The translations under genes and the position numbers were made by a program. This document shows, piece by piece, positions 35,501 through 46,300 of a stretch of DNA of 64,000 nt; position 1 is the stretch's first letter; each line of letters opens with the position of its first letter. The notes under the pieces are model-generated. The model had not been told where the DNA came from, did no database searches, and saw nothing but the letters and a program-made list of their open reading frames with translations. This DNA is from Ciona savignyi (Eukaryota > Chordata > Ascidiacea > Phlebobranchia > Cionidae): the NCBI GenBank assembly GCA_000149265.1, contig CH001993.1, positions 367,198 through 431,197 of the forward strand, read 5' to 3'.

Positions 35501-38500
35501 TTTATTATAAGTTTAAAGAATATAGCCAAGTAATTGGAATTGTTTTTTTTTTCACTCCATTGTAATGGACAAATTATAAAACTGTGCAGTATTAGAAGTC
35601 TGTTTCAAAATAAAAAATGAATGTCACATTTGCATGATGTGTGTGCATACTTGGACCATAAATATTGTACTAACATAATGTAATGGTTTGCACGATTAAG
35701 GCAGTTTTTATGCTAGTACCTTCATTGTAAAAAGCCAATTTCTTATTGTGTATATTGTCTTGTACAAAAGTGTCTTTTCATACGGACATAAGTTTGTTAA
35801 ACAAAAACAACTTACAATTTTGAAATAGCACCAATAATATAAACTAAAATTTGGCTTAAAATCAAACTATGATTTACAAATATTAAACAATCCGCAGTGT
35901 GTTAAATATTTGCACTCTGGTAAACAAACTAGAATTTAGAATTTTTATGCTTTTGATGATTTTAACCGAATGAGCTATTCGACCAGGTGAATTAATTATG
36001 AAGCTCACCATCGCTTGGAAGTTGATTCCTCCTTTCTCCTTCACTTTATAATGGATGTTCGGAGGTTTCTTGTTCAATCGGATCCCAAACCCTTCCAATT
36101 CCTTCTCTATGAGCCGCTTGTCTCCGAGGGGTTTCAAGACGTCGAGAACGATGAAAATAAGACCGCAAGTCCGAGCCACTAGAGAAGGGGATGATTTGAT
36201 TTAATGCAATTAAAAGTTCAAAAAAGAATAGGATATTTGTGTTTTTTGCCTATAAATGGGATAGCACAATGGGCCTTAACACACGGATAATCGACAGACC
36301 ACTTCGCACCCACCACCATGTTATCTCAGCTATTGCAGTGAGAAGTTTCAATTCTTTTTAACCATTAATTCACAGGTTTCAAGAGAGATCTACATTGTGC
36401 TGATTAGGTGGTGGCGGGTTTTGATCCCTTACTTCAAATGTGAGTGGCAGGACAAACCTGCAATCACTTGTTTTCCTCTTCCCTTTCCATCCTTTGCTCC
36501 TTCAATGATACCAGGAAGATCAAGTAGCTGTATCTTGGCACCTGGAGATAAAACCTCAAATTATTCCTTTCCAGTTTGATTCTTTATACTGCAATCGAAA
36601 ATCCAATGCACAGGGCATGTGTTTTGCCATCGGAATATATTTTTTTTAAATGAAAAATGGGATGGCGGTAAAAAATCAGTTATTGAAACCAGTTTTAAAT
36701 GAGTGACAACTCAACTTTAATAAAAAATTAGAATTTTTAGCAACTTTAATATTTTGTACTAATGATTGTCTTCCTTCCATTTAACTCTTCAAGATATCAT
36801 GTAATGGGCAACAAAACCTGCAGTGACAAGAATAGTGCATTTCGTATGATACCATCGTGCATTTTTTATACAGGTTTCACACCTATGTGACTCACAAAAT
36901 CATATATATCTTTGACGCTTACCTTTATACTTGATAACCCCCGGCACAGTAGTTAGGGTTGTAAACTCATATGACGCAACTTCACTGTAGACCCCAGCTA
37001 TATTGCTTAGCAGGGTGGATTTGCCTACAGATGGAAAACCGACAAATCCAATTCGAGCGTCACCAGTTTTAGCAACATCAAAACCTGCATGTAATATATT
37101 TAGTTCAATTGTTGTTTAAATCCACCATATACTATTGCGTAATATGGACGTAATATTGAAACAAAAAGCTTTTGTTTAAATCCACTATATTGTTTAAAAT
37201 TGTTGTTTAAATCCACCATACTTGATCTCAACATAATATTAAAACAAAAGCCAACATCGCAATGTAACATATTTTATGCTGCTTGGTGCTTCTATTGTCT
37301 ATTTTTAAATAATGATGATCCACTTTAAAAGTATGGAACATTTACCAAGATTTCATTGATGCGCAAACATGTTGTAGGTTGCACATATACCAAGCATTTA
37401 ACCTACATGGAAACTATTGATAGATTTCATGCTTTTTGCAGTTCCTATTTTTTCAGTTGCACTTATGACAATTGAAAGAATTTTGGTATTAAAAATTTTA
37501 ACACCTGGTTTTAATATCAAATGTTTCTTTGTATCTCCATGTATGTTGTTGGTAGAATTGGTAAGTTGAATATCAGTTTAAATCAAAATGTTTAATTTTT
37601 AAGCAAAGCTTTGGTTCAAATTAGAGTTGCAAGTCAGTCAAGAAAGCATAACATATGCACACCCAAGGTAAAGTAGCATTTAGTACACTTTATTTCACTC
37701 TTCGGTAGACCGCTTTGACTGCCAAAAAACAACTGACTTTAAAGCAAGATACCAATCAAACAGTACAGAAAATCATGCAATCAAATAATTAACAGGAAAA
37801 TTGATGAGTTCAAAAATATCCAAAGATTTAAATTAACAACATATAATTAAAATAAAACTTTACAGTAAAAATGCAAGCAAAAACTATGCACAAGATTTTG
37901 TGAAAATGTGCATACTTTCCAGGGGAGTTGGACCTATTTTCTTAGGACAGTTAATTACCTTCACCAGGTCCACCCCCACCACCTCCCTTCGGGGTGATCA
38001 GTTCCCTTTTCAGTTTTGCCAGTCGTGCCTTCAGCATACCCAAGTGACCCGCTGTCGCTTTGTTCTTCTGAGTCCGAGCCATCTGGCAAAACAATTTTAA
38101 AATTTGGTTACTAGAGGTTTTTTAGGAACGAAGGTGGTGTTTCGTTATAGCCTGTATGGTTAAAAATTTATGGAAACTATGACACATGGCACTTGTGAGA
38201 AACTATCTAGTGGTATGCACATTTTTATGTAAAAATTCCTGTTCAGATGTTTTTTTGCATAAAAAATGTTGGTTTAAAAGTCCTAACCAATATTTATTTG
38301 GCGGAACTACTTTGGGTTGTACTACGGATGCACAATATAGAATTTCGAATCTTTGAGATTTGAATCTCTAGGGATTCGAATCTTTATAAGCAATTTAATA
38401 AAAATAGTTAAGATTCGAAATTAAAAACGTAAAATCGCAGTTGCGATTCATCGCTCAACAAAAATCGTTCCCTCAATTTTGCAAACGTTAGCGCAACGTC

Positions 38501-39170
38501 TCAGCATGCATGCAACAATAGATAAGCACGATTAGTTGTCTTTTGCGTCCCATACGACGCGCTTAAAGCGCGCGCGCACACACAAAGAAAGTAGGTCACT
38601 TTCCCCGCGCTAATCACATGGTTTATTGCACCTTTAAATATGACGCCATTATTGGAATGTTACTTAAAGAAATAAAGACTAGACAGGCTTATTTTTGAAA
38701 ATATTTATTTCACTTTAACAACTATGCTTTTAATTGACACAAAAAATAAAATCTAAAATATTTACTTATTATTTTTGTTGAATTTATAGTAATTAATTTA
38801 ATATACTTTTCAATGAAAACTTAATGGGGGAATGTTGATTAAGTAAGTCCTTAATTTTTTTCAACACTGTACAAAGACATATTCCTAGTTCTCTACACTT
38901 AATTAATAATTATATACTGCCCAGTTTTCTTTTTTTAAATGAGAAAAAATTTGCACATTTGCACAATTTAAATAAACAGTAAAACATTCTAGAATAGGAT
39001 TCGAAATATATTATTCTAGAATACCCAAGTATCCTATATTGTGCATCCCTAGGTTGTACCCACAATTTGTTGTAAAAACTGTTCATACTTCTCATAAAGG
39101 GTAGCAGTATAACATTCAACTCAGAACTTACCTCGGCCTCAATTTCTGATATTCGTGTAAGAATTGACAT
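32562..39170 (-). CDS. DRG1: DRG1, developmentally regulated GTP-binding protein 1
   Basis: Nine coding exons, all phases consistent: 39170-39132, 38082-37959, 37084-36923, 36541-36458, 36178-36009, 35242-35069, 34131-34007, 33460-33338, 32661-32562. They encode 366 residues, close to the 367 of vertebrate DRG1. The start [13 protein letters not shown] matches the family N-terminus and is followed by [20 protein letters not shown], the Gly-rich hinge, P-loop GFPSVGKST, switch motif [32 protein letters not shown] and a TGS domain ending VQIVKR. This Obg-family GTPase acts in the cytoplasm on translating ribosomes with the partner DFRP1 (known from the family). It is divergent from WDR83, with about 1.1 kb between starts. 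Introns carry SINE pieces, a hAT-type MITE and local duplications. No damage to the coding sequence is seen. Confidence 0.97.
32707..32974 (+). repeat. tRNA-derived SINE copy in last DRG1 intron
   Basis: Head GGCCGGTTAGCCTGGCGG, body and tail AATATCCTATCATAT. It begins about 46 bases from the acceptor of the final DRG1 exon. Confidence 0.85.
33656..34430. repeat. Local direct duplications in DRG1 introns 6 and 7
   Basis: A block with CCTAAACTTATACC, TTCTACGTTTAAA and GGTAAAACTAATGTAG at 33700-33770 recurs at 34255-34320 on the other side of exon 34131-34007. A second block, AGGACAAATTTAGAATACTTTGCTCC, occurs at 34190 and again near 34376. TATATTGATAATTGATGTGGTTT is also tandem at about 33837-33885. 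Confidence 0.7.
36225..36395 (-). repeat. tRNA-derived SINE copy, reverse, degraded
   Basis: Starts GAATAGGATATTTGTGTTTTTTGCC and contains the reversed CACACGGATAATCGACAGACC block. It lies between DRG1 exons 36541 and 36178. Confidence 0.65.
38323..39051. mobile_element. hAT-type non-autonomous element with 8-bp target duplication
   Basis: The ends are inverted repeats: TACGGATGCACAATATAG at the left, and a right end whose complement is TAGGGATGCACAATATAG (one mismatch). GGTTGTAC flanks both sides (38315-38322 and 39052-39059). The 729-base interior is AT-rich with no open frame. The 8-base duplication fits hAT. It sits in DRG1 intron 1. Confidence 0.88.
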
Positions 39171-40302
39171 CTTTCGTGGTGTGTAAGTCTCTCTTTAATT
39201 TTAAATCAACTAATCTGAAGTCTAAAAACATTAACCTATAATTAGTATTCATTTTTTTTATTTTTTTTAATAAAAAATATTGTTTATAGGAAAAAAAAGA
39301 TTTTTATTATACATCAATCCTAATATTAAAGAAGCAACACAAAATAAGGAAAATGATTCAAACTGCTCAATATAACCATGGAAACCAATTTTAACCCTGC
39401 CCCAAGCCACAATATCGACATAACTGAAGCTAACTTTAACCACGGACCCTACACTAATCGCAATGTCAAAATCTTTATTTAGTCTGCTGTTTCCCTCTTC
39501 CTACTTACCCCATAACGGCCTTTTAGTTTTCCCCATCCTGAAAACCTAACACATACATGTTCTGTTGATCGCACTTAAACCTGAGTCGCATGGGTAGTAT
39601 TAGCCAAACTAAGTTCGGACCTCCCCATAGATATACACAGTTTAAGAAGAGATTTTATGTTTTATTTAGTGATTTTTACAAATTTATTATATTTTAAATT
39701 AAACAAAAAAATTAATTTTAAACGAAAATTAGAAATTTGTGAATTTACAAATAAAACAAGAGGTAAGTCGTAGATTTTCAGATATATACCACCGCAAATA
39801 GAGTTAAAGCACTTCCAATCGCATGCCAAATGTTAAAAATCTTATAAAGTTTATGTTAAGATCAAAGTCGTAGATTGAAAAATATTGCTTTCGTTATATT
39901 TATTATCTCTTTTTTTAAACGACGTGACAAGGTTTTTAGTGGGCATTCTTTAACACTCGCATTAATGTATTTAAAAAAAACTGTGGTTATATTATAATTA
40001 ACGCACTACAATAGCTTCGGTAACTCGACTGTGGACATCAAGTAATCTGACGAATACTGGTATTATAACACTCGTTGATGTTCGAAACACGGGATAAACG
40101 TATAACAATAAATTTTTTTTAAAGTATAGACTAATTTGAAACTCGTCTTAGGGATTTTCCCCTTATGGAAATATTTTTTGTAGGGGGCTGCTGGTGCTCG
40201 GTTAAATATGCGGCAGATAAATTAGATTGCGTTGTGGTTTTTATTTCTTCCACTATCAAAAATTCCGTTTAAGACAAAGGAAACCTGATTTTATCTTTTA
40301 TA
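39171..40302. other. Shared spacer between divergent DRG1 and WDR83
   Basis: Probably contains both promoters. The stretch 39385-39545 looks like a decayed MITE family A (TTTAACCCTGCCCC to GTTTCCCTCTTCC and CCTTTTAGTTTTCCCC). A head-less SINE piece lies at 39990-40100. A GC-poor remainder shows no exon. Confidence 0.5.
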
Positions 40303-43300
40303 ATGTTTGGTGTTGTCGAAGGTCCTGTAAACCGGCCCAACGCACAAGGTAAATATATAGTTTTATATATATATATATATATGAAATGATTTGTGTTTTT
40401 GAATTGTTAGTTGTTAACGCTGCAGCGAAAGCAACAAAATAATAAAATTGAATTGAATTGAATTGAAAACGTGATTAAACCATTCATATTGGTATATGCA
40501 TGTAGATGTAAGGGTGCCTATAAATACTACAGGACCGCTTGGAGCGCTTGGATCACTTAGATTGCTATGGAAAGTAATTCTAACCCTGTCCCAAACACTA
40601 ATCTCAACCCGAGAACTAACTTTAACCCCAACCCTAACATTATTATCATGGCTTTTGTTATTACGAAGTATAGTAAGCAATCCAAGCGCTTCAAGCGATC
40701 CAAGCGGTCCTGTAGTATTTAGAGGGACCGTAGATGTAATACTGTTTTGTTCTCTGCAGAGAAAAGTGCTCCAGTGAAATCGAAACCTCGGCTTCCGACC
40801 AACTTAATCCACGCCATTGATTGTCAACAAGGTGCAGTACGAGCTGTTCGATTCAATGGTAAATATGTTGTTAGTTGAATATTTGTCATTGATTCATTAT
40901 TAAGTTGCTCACTAAAAAAAGATTATAGTTTTAGGATTAGTGTTAGGGCCAGTTTTAGAGAGGAGGTCAGGGTTCTAATTAGTTTCTATAGATTAGTAGC
41001 CTTAAGGCCGATTCACACCGCCGAACGATACGACAACGATCGGGGATTCCCCAAAAGTTTTCCGTTTCTCCGACTCACAACGATACGACGCTCTGACGTC
41101 GCACGATCAGCGTATGCACATTGGTACGACCATACGACGGGTTACTGTTTTTACAATTTCGAGTCAATAAATCTAAGTATTGGAATAACACAAGCGATCT
41201 GGACAACTACTAAAATATTCCATTGAATTTCTATACCCCACGAGAACCTAATCTAGTTTATAATACATACAAACACAAGTCCGATTTAAAATGTGAAATA
41301 TGTTTCATAACTACAACAAATATATCTGAAAAAGGAAACTTTTGTGTATTTCGGCAAGAAAGTGGTGTAAAAATTGCATACAGTACGGGATAAATCACAG
41401 ATTACAAGACTAAAAAAATCAGTGATACAAAAGTGAAAATCCTGGTTAAGGTAGGCTTGCTGCAGCAACATTTGTTTAACACGGGACAACTGAAAGAATG
41501 AAAATAGAACTACGAACACTTGAAGGAAAATAGAACTTACAGAACACAACTATAACACTTAGAGGAAAAACTGAGAACACTTGAAGAATGGAATTTGTTC
41601 TAAAACACTGAAAAGAACCAGACAATTACAACAACATTTACAATTTTATATACCTGCTATTCAACATGGCTCAGTTCAATGGCAACATCACCATATAATA
41701 TTTGGCTTATTTGTTGCATATATACGTGTACCGTTTCTGGTGACTTGATTCGTAACTCTGATGCTACAAACGCACCAAAGTTGTCGAAGCGGTCTGCTAT
41801 TGGAACGCTAAATCTTTCCATCTGCTGTTGTGAACTTTTCATAACATTTAGCATTTCTTTCTGTAAAGTATGATCCATTTTATGGAATTCGAAGATGGAC
41901 AAATAACTGCATCATAACATAATTCATATACACATTACCACATGCTTACTTGTATATCTTCAACAGAACCTCTCTTTCGCCGTTTACCGAATATGGGAGA
42001 ATCTGTTGAAGTTCTTGGTGTTTTGTTAATAAGTAGGGGGGAACCTGTCGTACTTCGGGGTGCTATGCTTGCTTCTTCTTCGTTTTCATCTTCTAAACAA
42101 AAGGAGGGCAAGTAGCGAATCAACAACATAGGAGTTGAAACATCAAGGTATCACAAAGATAGGAGCTTACCTGGTGCTACATACGGTCTGCCCTCCTTCA
42201 TAGGCTCTTCCTGTACCGGCACCTCTAACGCTTGGAAAAAATTGTCTTTTGATCTATTAAAGAAAATAATTTAAACTAGGTACCCTGTACCGACTGGTAT
42301 ATGAATATGTACAGTTTTTTGTGATAGTTATGTTATAGCATAGTAAATTGAGTGTTCACAGGAATTATCCATAAAACATAGTAAACTAAACCTTCTATGG
42401 GTGACATAACCTTCCAGAAAAGACAGTTGACCAAAGTAAGGCCAGGTTGGAGGAGGATGTGTGCCAGATCCACTAGGAACATCCCTTGCCTTTTTGTGAG
42501 TTCTGTCATATGTACTTTTGAGATTGTTCCACCTTGTTTGACACCATTGCACTGCAGTAAAAGAAATATATCTCCATGCAACATCATAAAAATACGTACC
42601 GCTACAATCCATCGTGGCAGACACTTCCTTCCAGGCACTTTCGGTTTTATGTTTATTCTTCTTGTCTGGGTGAAATTGATTGTACAGTAGAGCCAGACCT
42701 GATATAACATCAATTAATTTTCGATTAAACGTTTCGTCATCTATACCGGTAGTCATGGTTGCAATCTGTAATGAACAAGAAGGCTAGAAGATGTAAACAA
42801 AGGAAAATAAATGAAAATAGTAACCACGTACCAGTACGTCTGTCCCATTAAAAATGTAAACAAATAACAACACACAAACTAAGTACAGAGACAAAATACC
42901 AGGAAAAATACCGTACAGAACCAATATAGATAACACAAAATGATTTAACATGATGGTACATAATGACTAATGTAAAAAATATTTAATCAGTGCTTTAATG
43001 CTGGCCAATTGTCCACTGCCAGGGCACAGCACCGACCGTATTAAAATACGTGCATAAATTGTCTCTGATATATCTAGCTTCATTGCCATAAAAGTTTGAT
43101 CCCAAGTTTGAAATGTTTCTCATATTGACAGATGATGGTATAATTTGGCGCCAAGCACCTGAAATGTAATCACCATTTGACAGACTTCTGTCCCAAAATC
43201 TCTTGTTGGACTGGATGACTGCAAATAATTGTGCAGAACTACAGTAGCCCTGGATGATTAATTGAGCTAATCCCAGGTCGCAATTTATCAGGGTATAATA

Positions 43301-46300
43301 AATTTGCCATCTTACAGTTAAAATGCCGAAAGCATTTTCAATAACCCGGCGTGCTCTGCTTAGTAGGTAGTTAAAGATGTTTTTTTCATCGGGAAGAAAC
43401 TTTCCAGGGGTATGGTTTTAAAAGGAAGCTTTTTAGTGGAAAGGCATCATCCCCAACAAGGGTATATGGCGAGGCAACTCCAGAGTTTGGCAATAAAGAC
43501 GGTGGTGGGATATTCAGGAGGTTTTTCTCAAACCGTTTTCCCATCTCAGAGGTTAGAAATACACCACCATCACTGTGGCGACCAGAGTCTCCTATATCCA
43601 CAAGAATAAATCGGTAATTGGCATCACAGATTGCCAACAGGACCAAGGAAAAATACCCTTTATAATTGTAGAATTCAGATCCACTATTTGGGGGGCATTT
43701 AATGCGTACATGCTTTCCGTCGATTGCACCGATACAATTCGGAAAGTTCCATACGTTGGAAAACTCACTTGCTATTCTAATCCAGTCCTCAGAAGTTGGT
43801 GGGGGTAAATGTTGCGGACCAAGCACTTTCCAAATGGCTGTACAGGTTTCTTTTATACTTTTTCCCCACCGTTGAATGCCCTACCCTGAAGGAGTATGCC
43901 AGTTGCCTTTGGGTTGATCCAGTTGCCAAGTACCTTTAAAGAAAATATATAAATTGTGTAATAGAGAACTACCGATACCAAGTACGATACTGGTCAAATA
44001 ATACTATAATATACGGTACCGGTACTGGAATATACATCTTATTACCGGTACCTCAAAGTGAGGATCAATCTCTGTTTTGGCGATATCGGTTGTCGGAAAT
44101 TGGTAAATTCCTTTTCTATATATGGGGATATTTGACCCAAAATATCATGGAATTGGGAAGGCCCAAAATCTTGAATACTGTCGAAACTTTTCTGGATCTT
44201 CCCTCGTCAACAATTTATCTACCAGTTTGTATTCGGATTGGGTTTCTCGTTCTAGAAGAATTTCATCTACCCAAAATTCCCTATAAAGTAAACAATAATG
44301 AGGTAAATTTATATACCGGTACCAAATCGCATTGTTCCCTATTCCGTTACTTATTCTAAATGTTAAAGTTGGTTATTCTGTTACCGGTACTTAAAATTAA
44401 ACGTAAACAGAAAAGGCCAATCTGGAAATTATGGCAGACCTCGACGAGATCTGGCAGGTGCACGACCCCGATGATTGTTGCACTTGCACAATAATCTAGG
44501 TTAGTGAAGAATCTGCCGTACAAAGGCGGTTAGGCCTAACCAGATTAATAATACAAAACTTGAGCTGTTGTAAACAATAGCCTACCGGTACCTTGTTTTG
44601 TTTGTTTCCATAATTAGAGAGAAACAAAACATTTCTTGTTGAATTAACAGCAACTGCTGTCGAGCAAGCCTGTTTTGCCATTTACACTTCAGTGACATTA
44701 TCCTAAAGAATATTTAACCTGTAGGGTATAGCCTATACTGACTGGTACTAGATGTAATATATTTTAGCCTCTACTCCTTCTGTAGCTTAAATTACAAAGA
44801 TAAATTTAATTAGGACAATTAAATAACTAAACGTCCGGTATGCCCTGATTAAAATTAGTGTCTGCCTAGTTTACTTTATTAAAACACCACGTGTGCTGCT
44901 AAATCAACGCTGATAACTAGGTCTAGGTATATATTTTCAATAAAATAGCTGGAAAATACGTTACGACGCTCTAACGACCTACGATCGAGTAGGATTCAAT
45001 CCTACTCCGTCGGAACGTCGTTAGAGCCAGAACTTTCGTTGTACGACTCGGAAAAAGTCGGTTCGCTACGACTGCTCCGACGCGGTGGGCATACGGCGTC
45101 CGATCGACTCTTTTCTGTCGTGTCGTAAGGCCCTAACGACGCTCTAACGACAGCAGTGGGCATCGGCCTTAAGCAGTTTTCCTTCTTTCCTCAGTACTGG
45201 TCGCGCTTTACCGCACACTTTTCTTGAGGGCTCTATATCATTTGGTCTTAATTAAATTTGGATCGCTTAATATTGTTCTTTCGCCTAGGCTGCCGCCATA
45301 TTTATTAAATTATATCTTTTTTATTGATATTTTTAACGACTGTTCGTTTTACTGTCTCTTCTCGTTCCTGTGTCGTGACTCGTGATTATATTTGTTTGCC
45401 ATTTTTAAAAACTGGGGAAAAAAATGAATAAACTAAACTAAAACTTTCCTTTAGTGTTGCCCAATTATTATTCTTTTGAAAACATTAACATCCCAGGACT
45501 TAAAAGTCCCTAAAAAGGGCAGGGTAAAGATCGAACACATAACTAGTCTCGTCATAACCTCCCTAGACTACTTGGTCGGATTTTGTATATTGTTTTACTT
45601 AGTAACAACCTATAATAAAAATAGCAATGTAACTTAGTCAAAAATAGAAAGTTTTAACATTTTAGAGGAAAAGTCTGTGTTTTTTTAGAAGAGTAGATAA
45701 TCATTTTTATTTAACTTATAAACATTGGAAACAGGGGATGGTAACTACTGCCTTACATGTGGCAACGACAAAACAATCAAATTATGGAATCCTGAGAAAC
45801 AAATTATGATAAAGAAGTATGCGGGCCATGGTTATGATGTGTTAGATGCTGCCAGTTCGAACGACAACTGTCAACTTGCGTCCTGTGGATCGGATAAATC
45901 CGTGATGTACTGGGATGTCGCAAGTGGGCAGGTTGGTTTTGTGTATTTAAAATATAAATTAAATTATTGCATAAACTGATCCTTGAAATTTAAAAATCAC
46001 AGTTAAAAGATTTTTTAAATAAAGAATTTAAAGAATGCTCATGCATTTATTAATTTCTATTTGAATAGGAAATTAACGATGCTTTGATGGCAAACTATGT
46101 CTCCTAAACATGCTGAGATAATCTTTGTTTGAATAGCGCAGGCTTTTCTGCAACTCCCCAAACAACCAAGAACATGTGTCGATCATACCATGTCTTGTGT
46201 TGGAGAGATAGATTCTACTCATTTTGATAATTCTCACTCATATAAAAACAAACATTTCCGCATCGCAATTGGCAATAATGAAATACTTGTATCCAAGTAT

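Larger units (their letters stand above)
41006..45168. mobile_element. PIF/Harbinger DNA transposon in WDR83 intron 2
   Basis: The ends are GGCCGATTCACACCGCCGAACG and, at the right, GCAGTGGGCATCGGCC, inverted over the first seven bases and loosely further in. TTAA lies on both sides, which fits the TTA/TAA target of Harbinger. Subterminal ends are rich in ACGACGCTCTAACGAC units. Both expected genes are present on the minus strand: a DDE transposase (42995-44290) and a MADF/Myb-like protein (41657-42756). Length 4.16 kb, so it looks close to full length. Confidence 0.88.

Noticed and set aside
41002-45172. piggyBac element because of TTAA flanks
   Set aside because: The transposase is clearly Harbinger type (GAIDGKHV, RARRVIENAFG) with a MADF partner, and TTAA also satisfies the TTA/TAA target of Harbinger.
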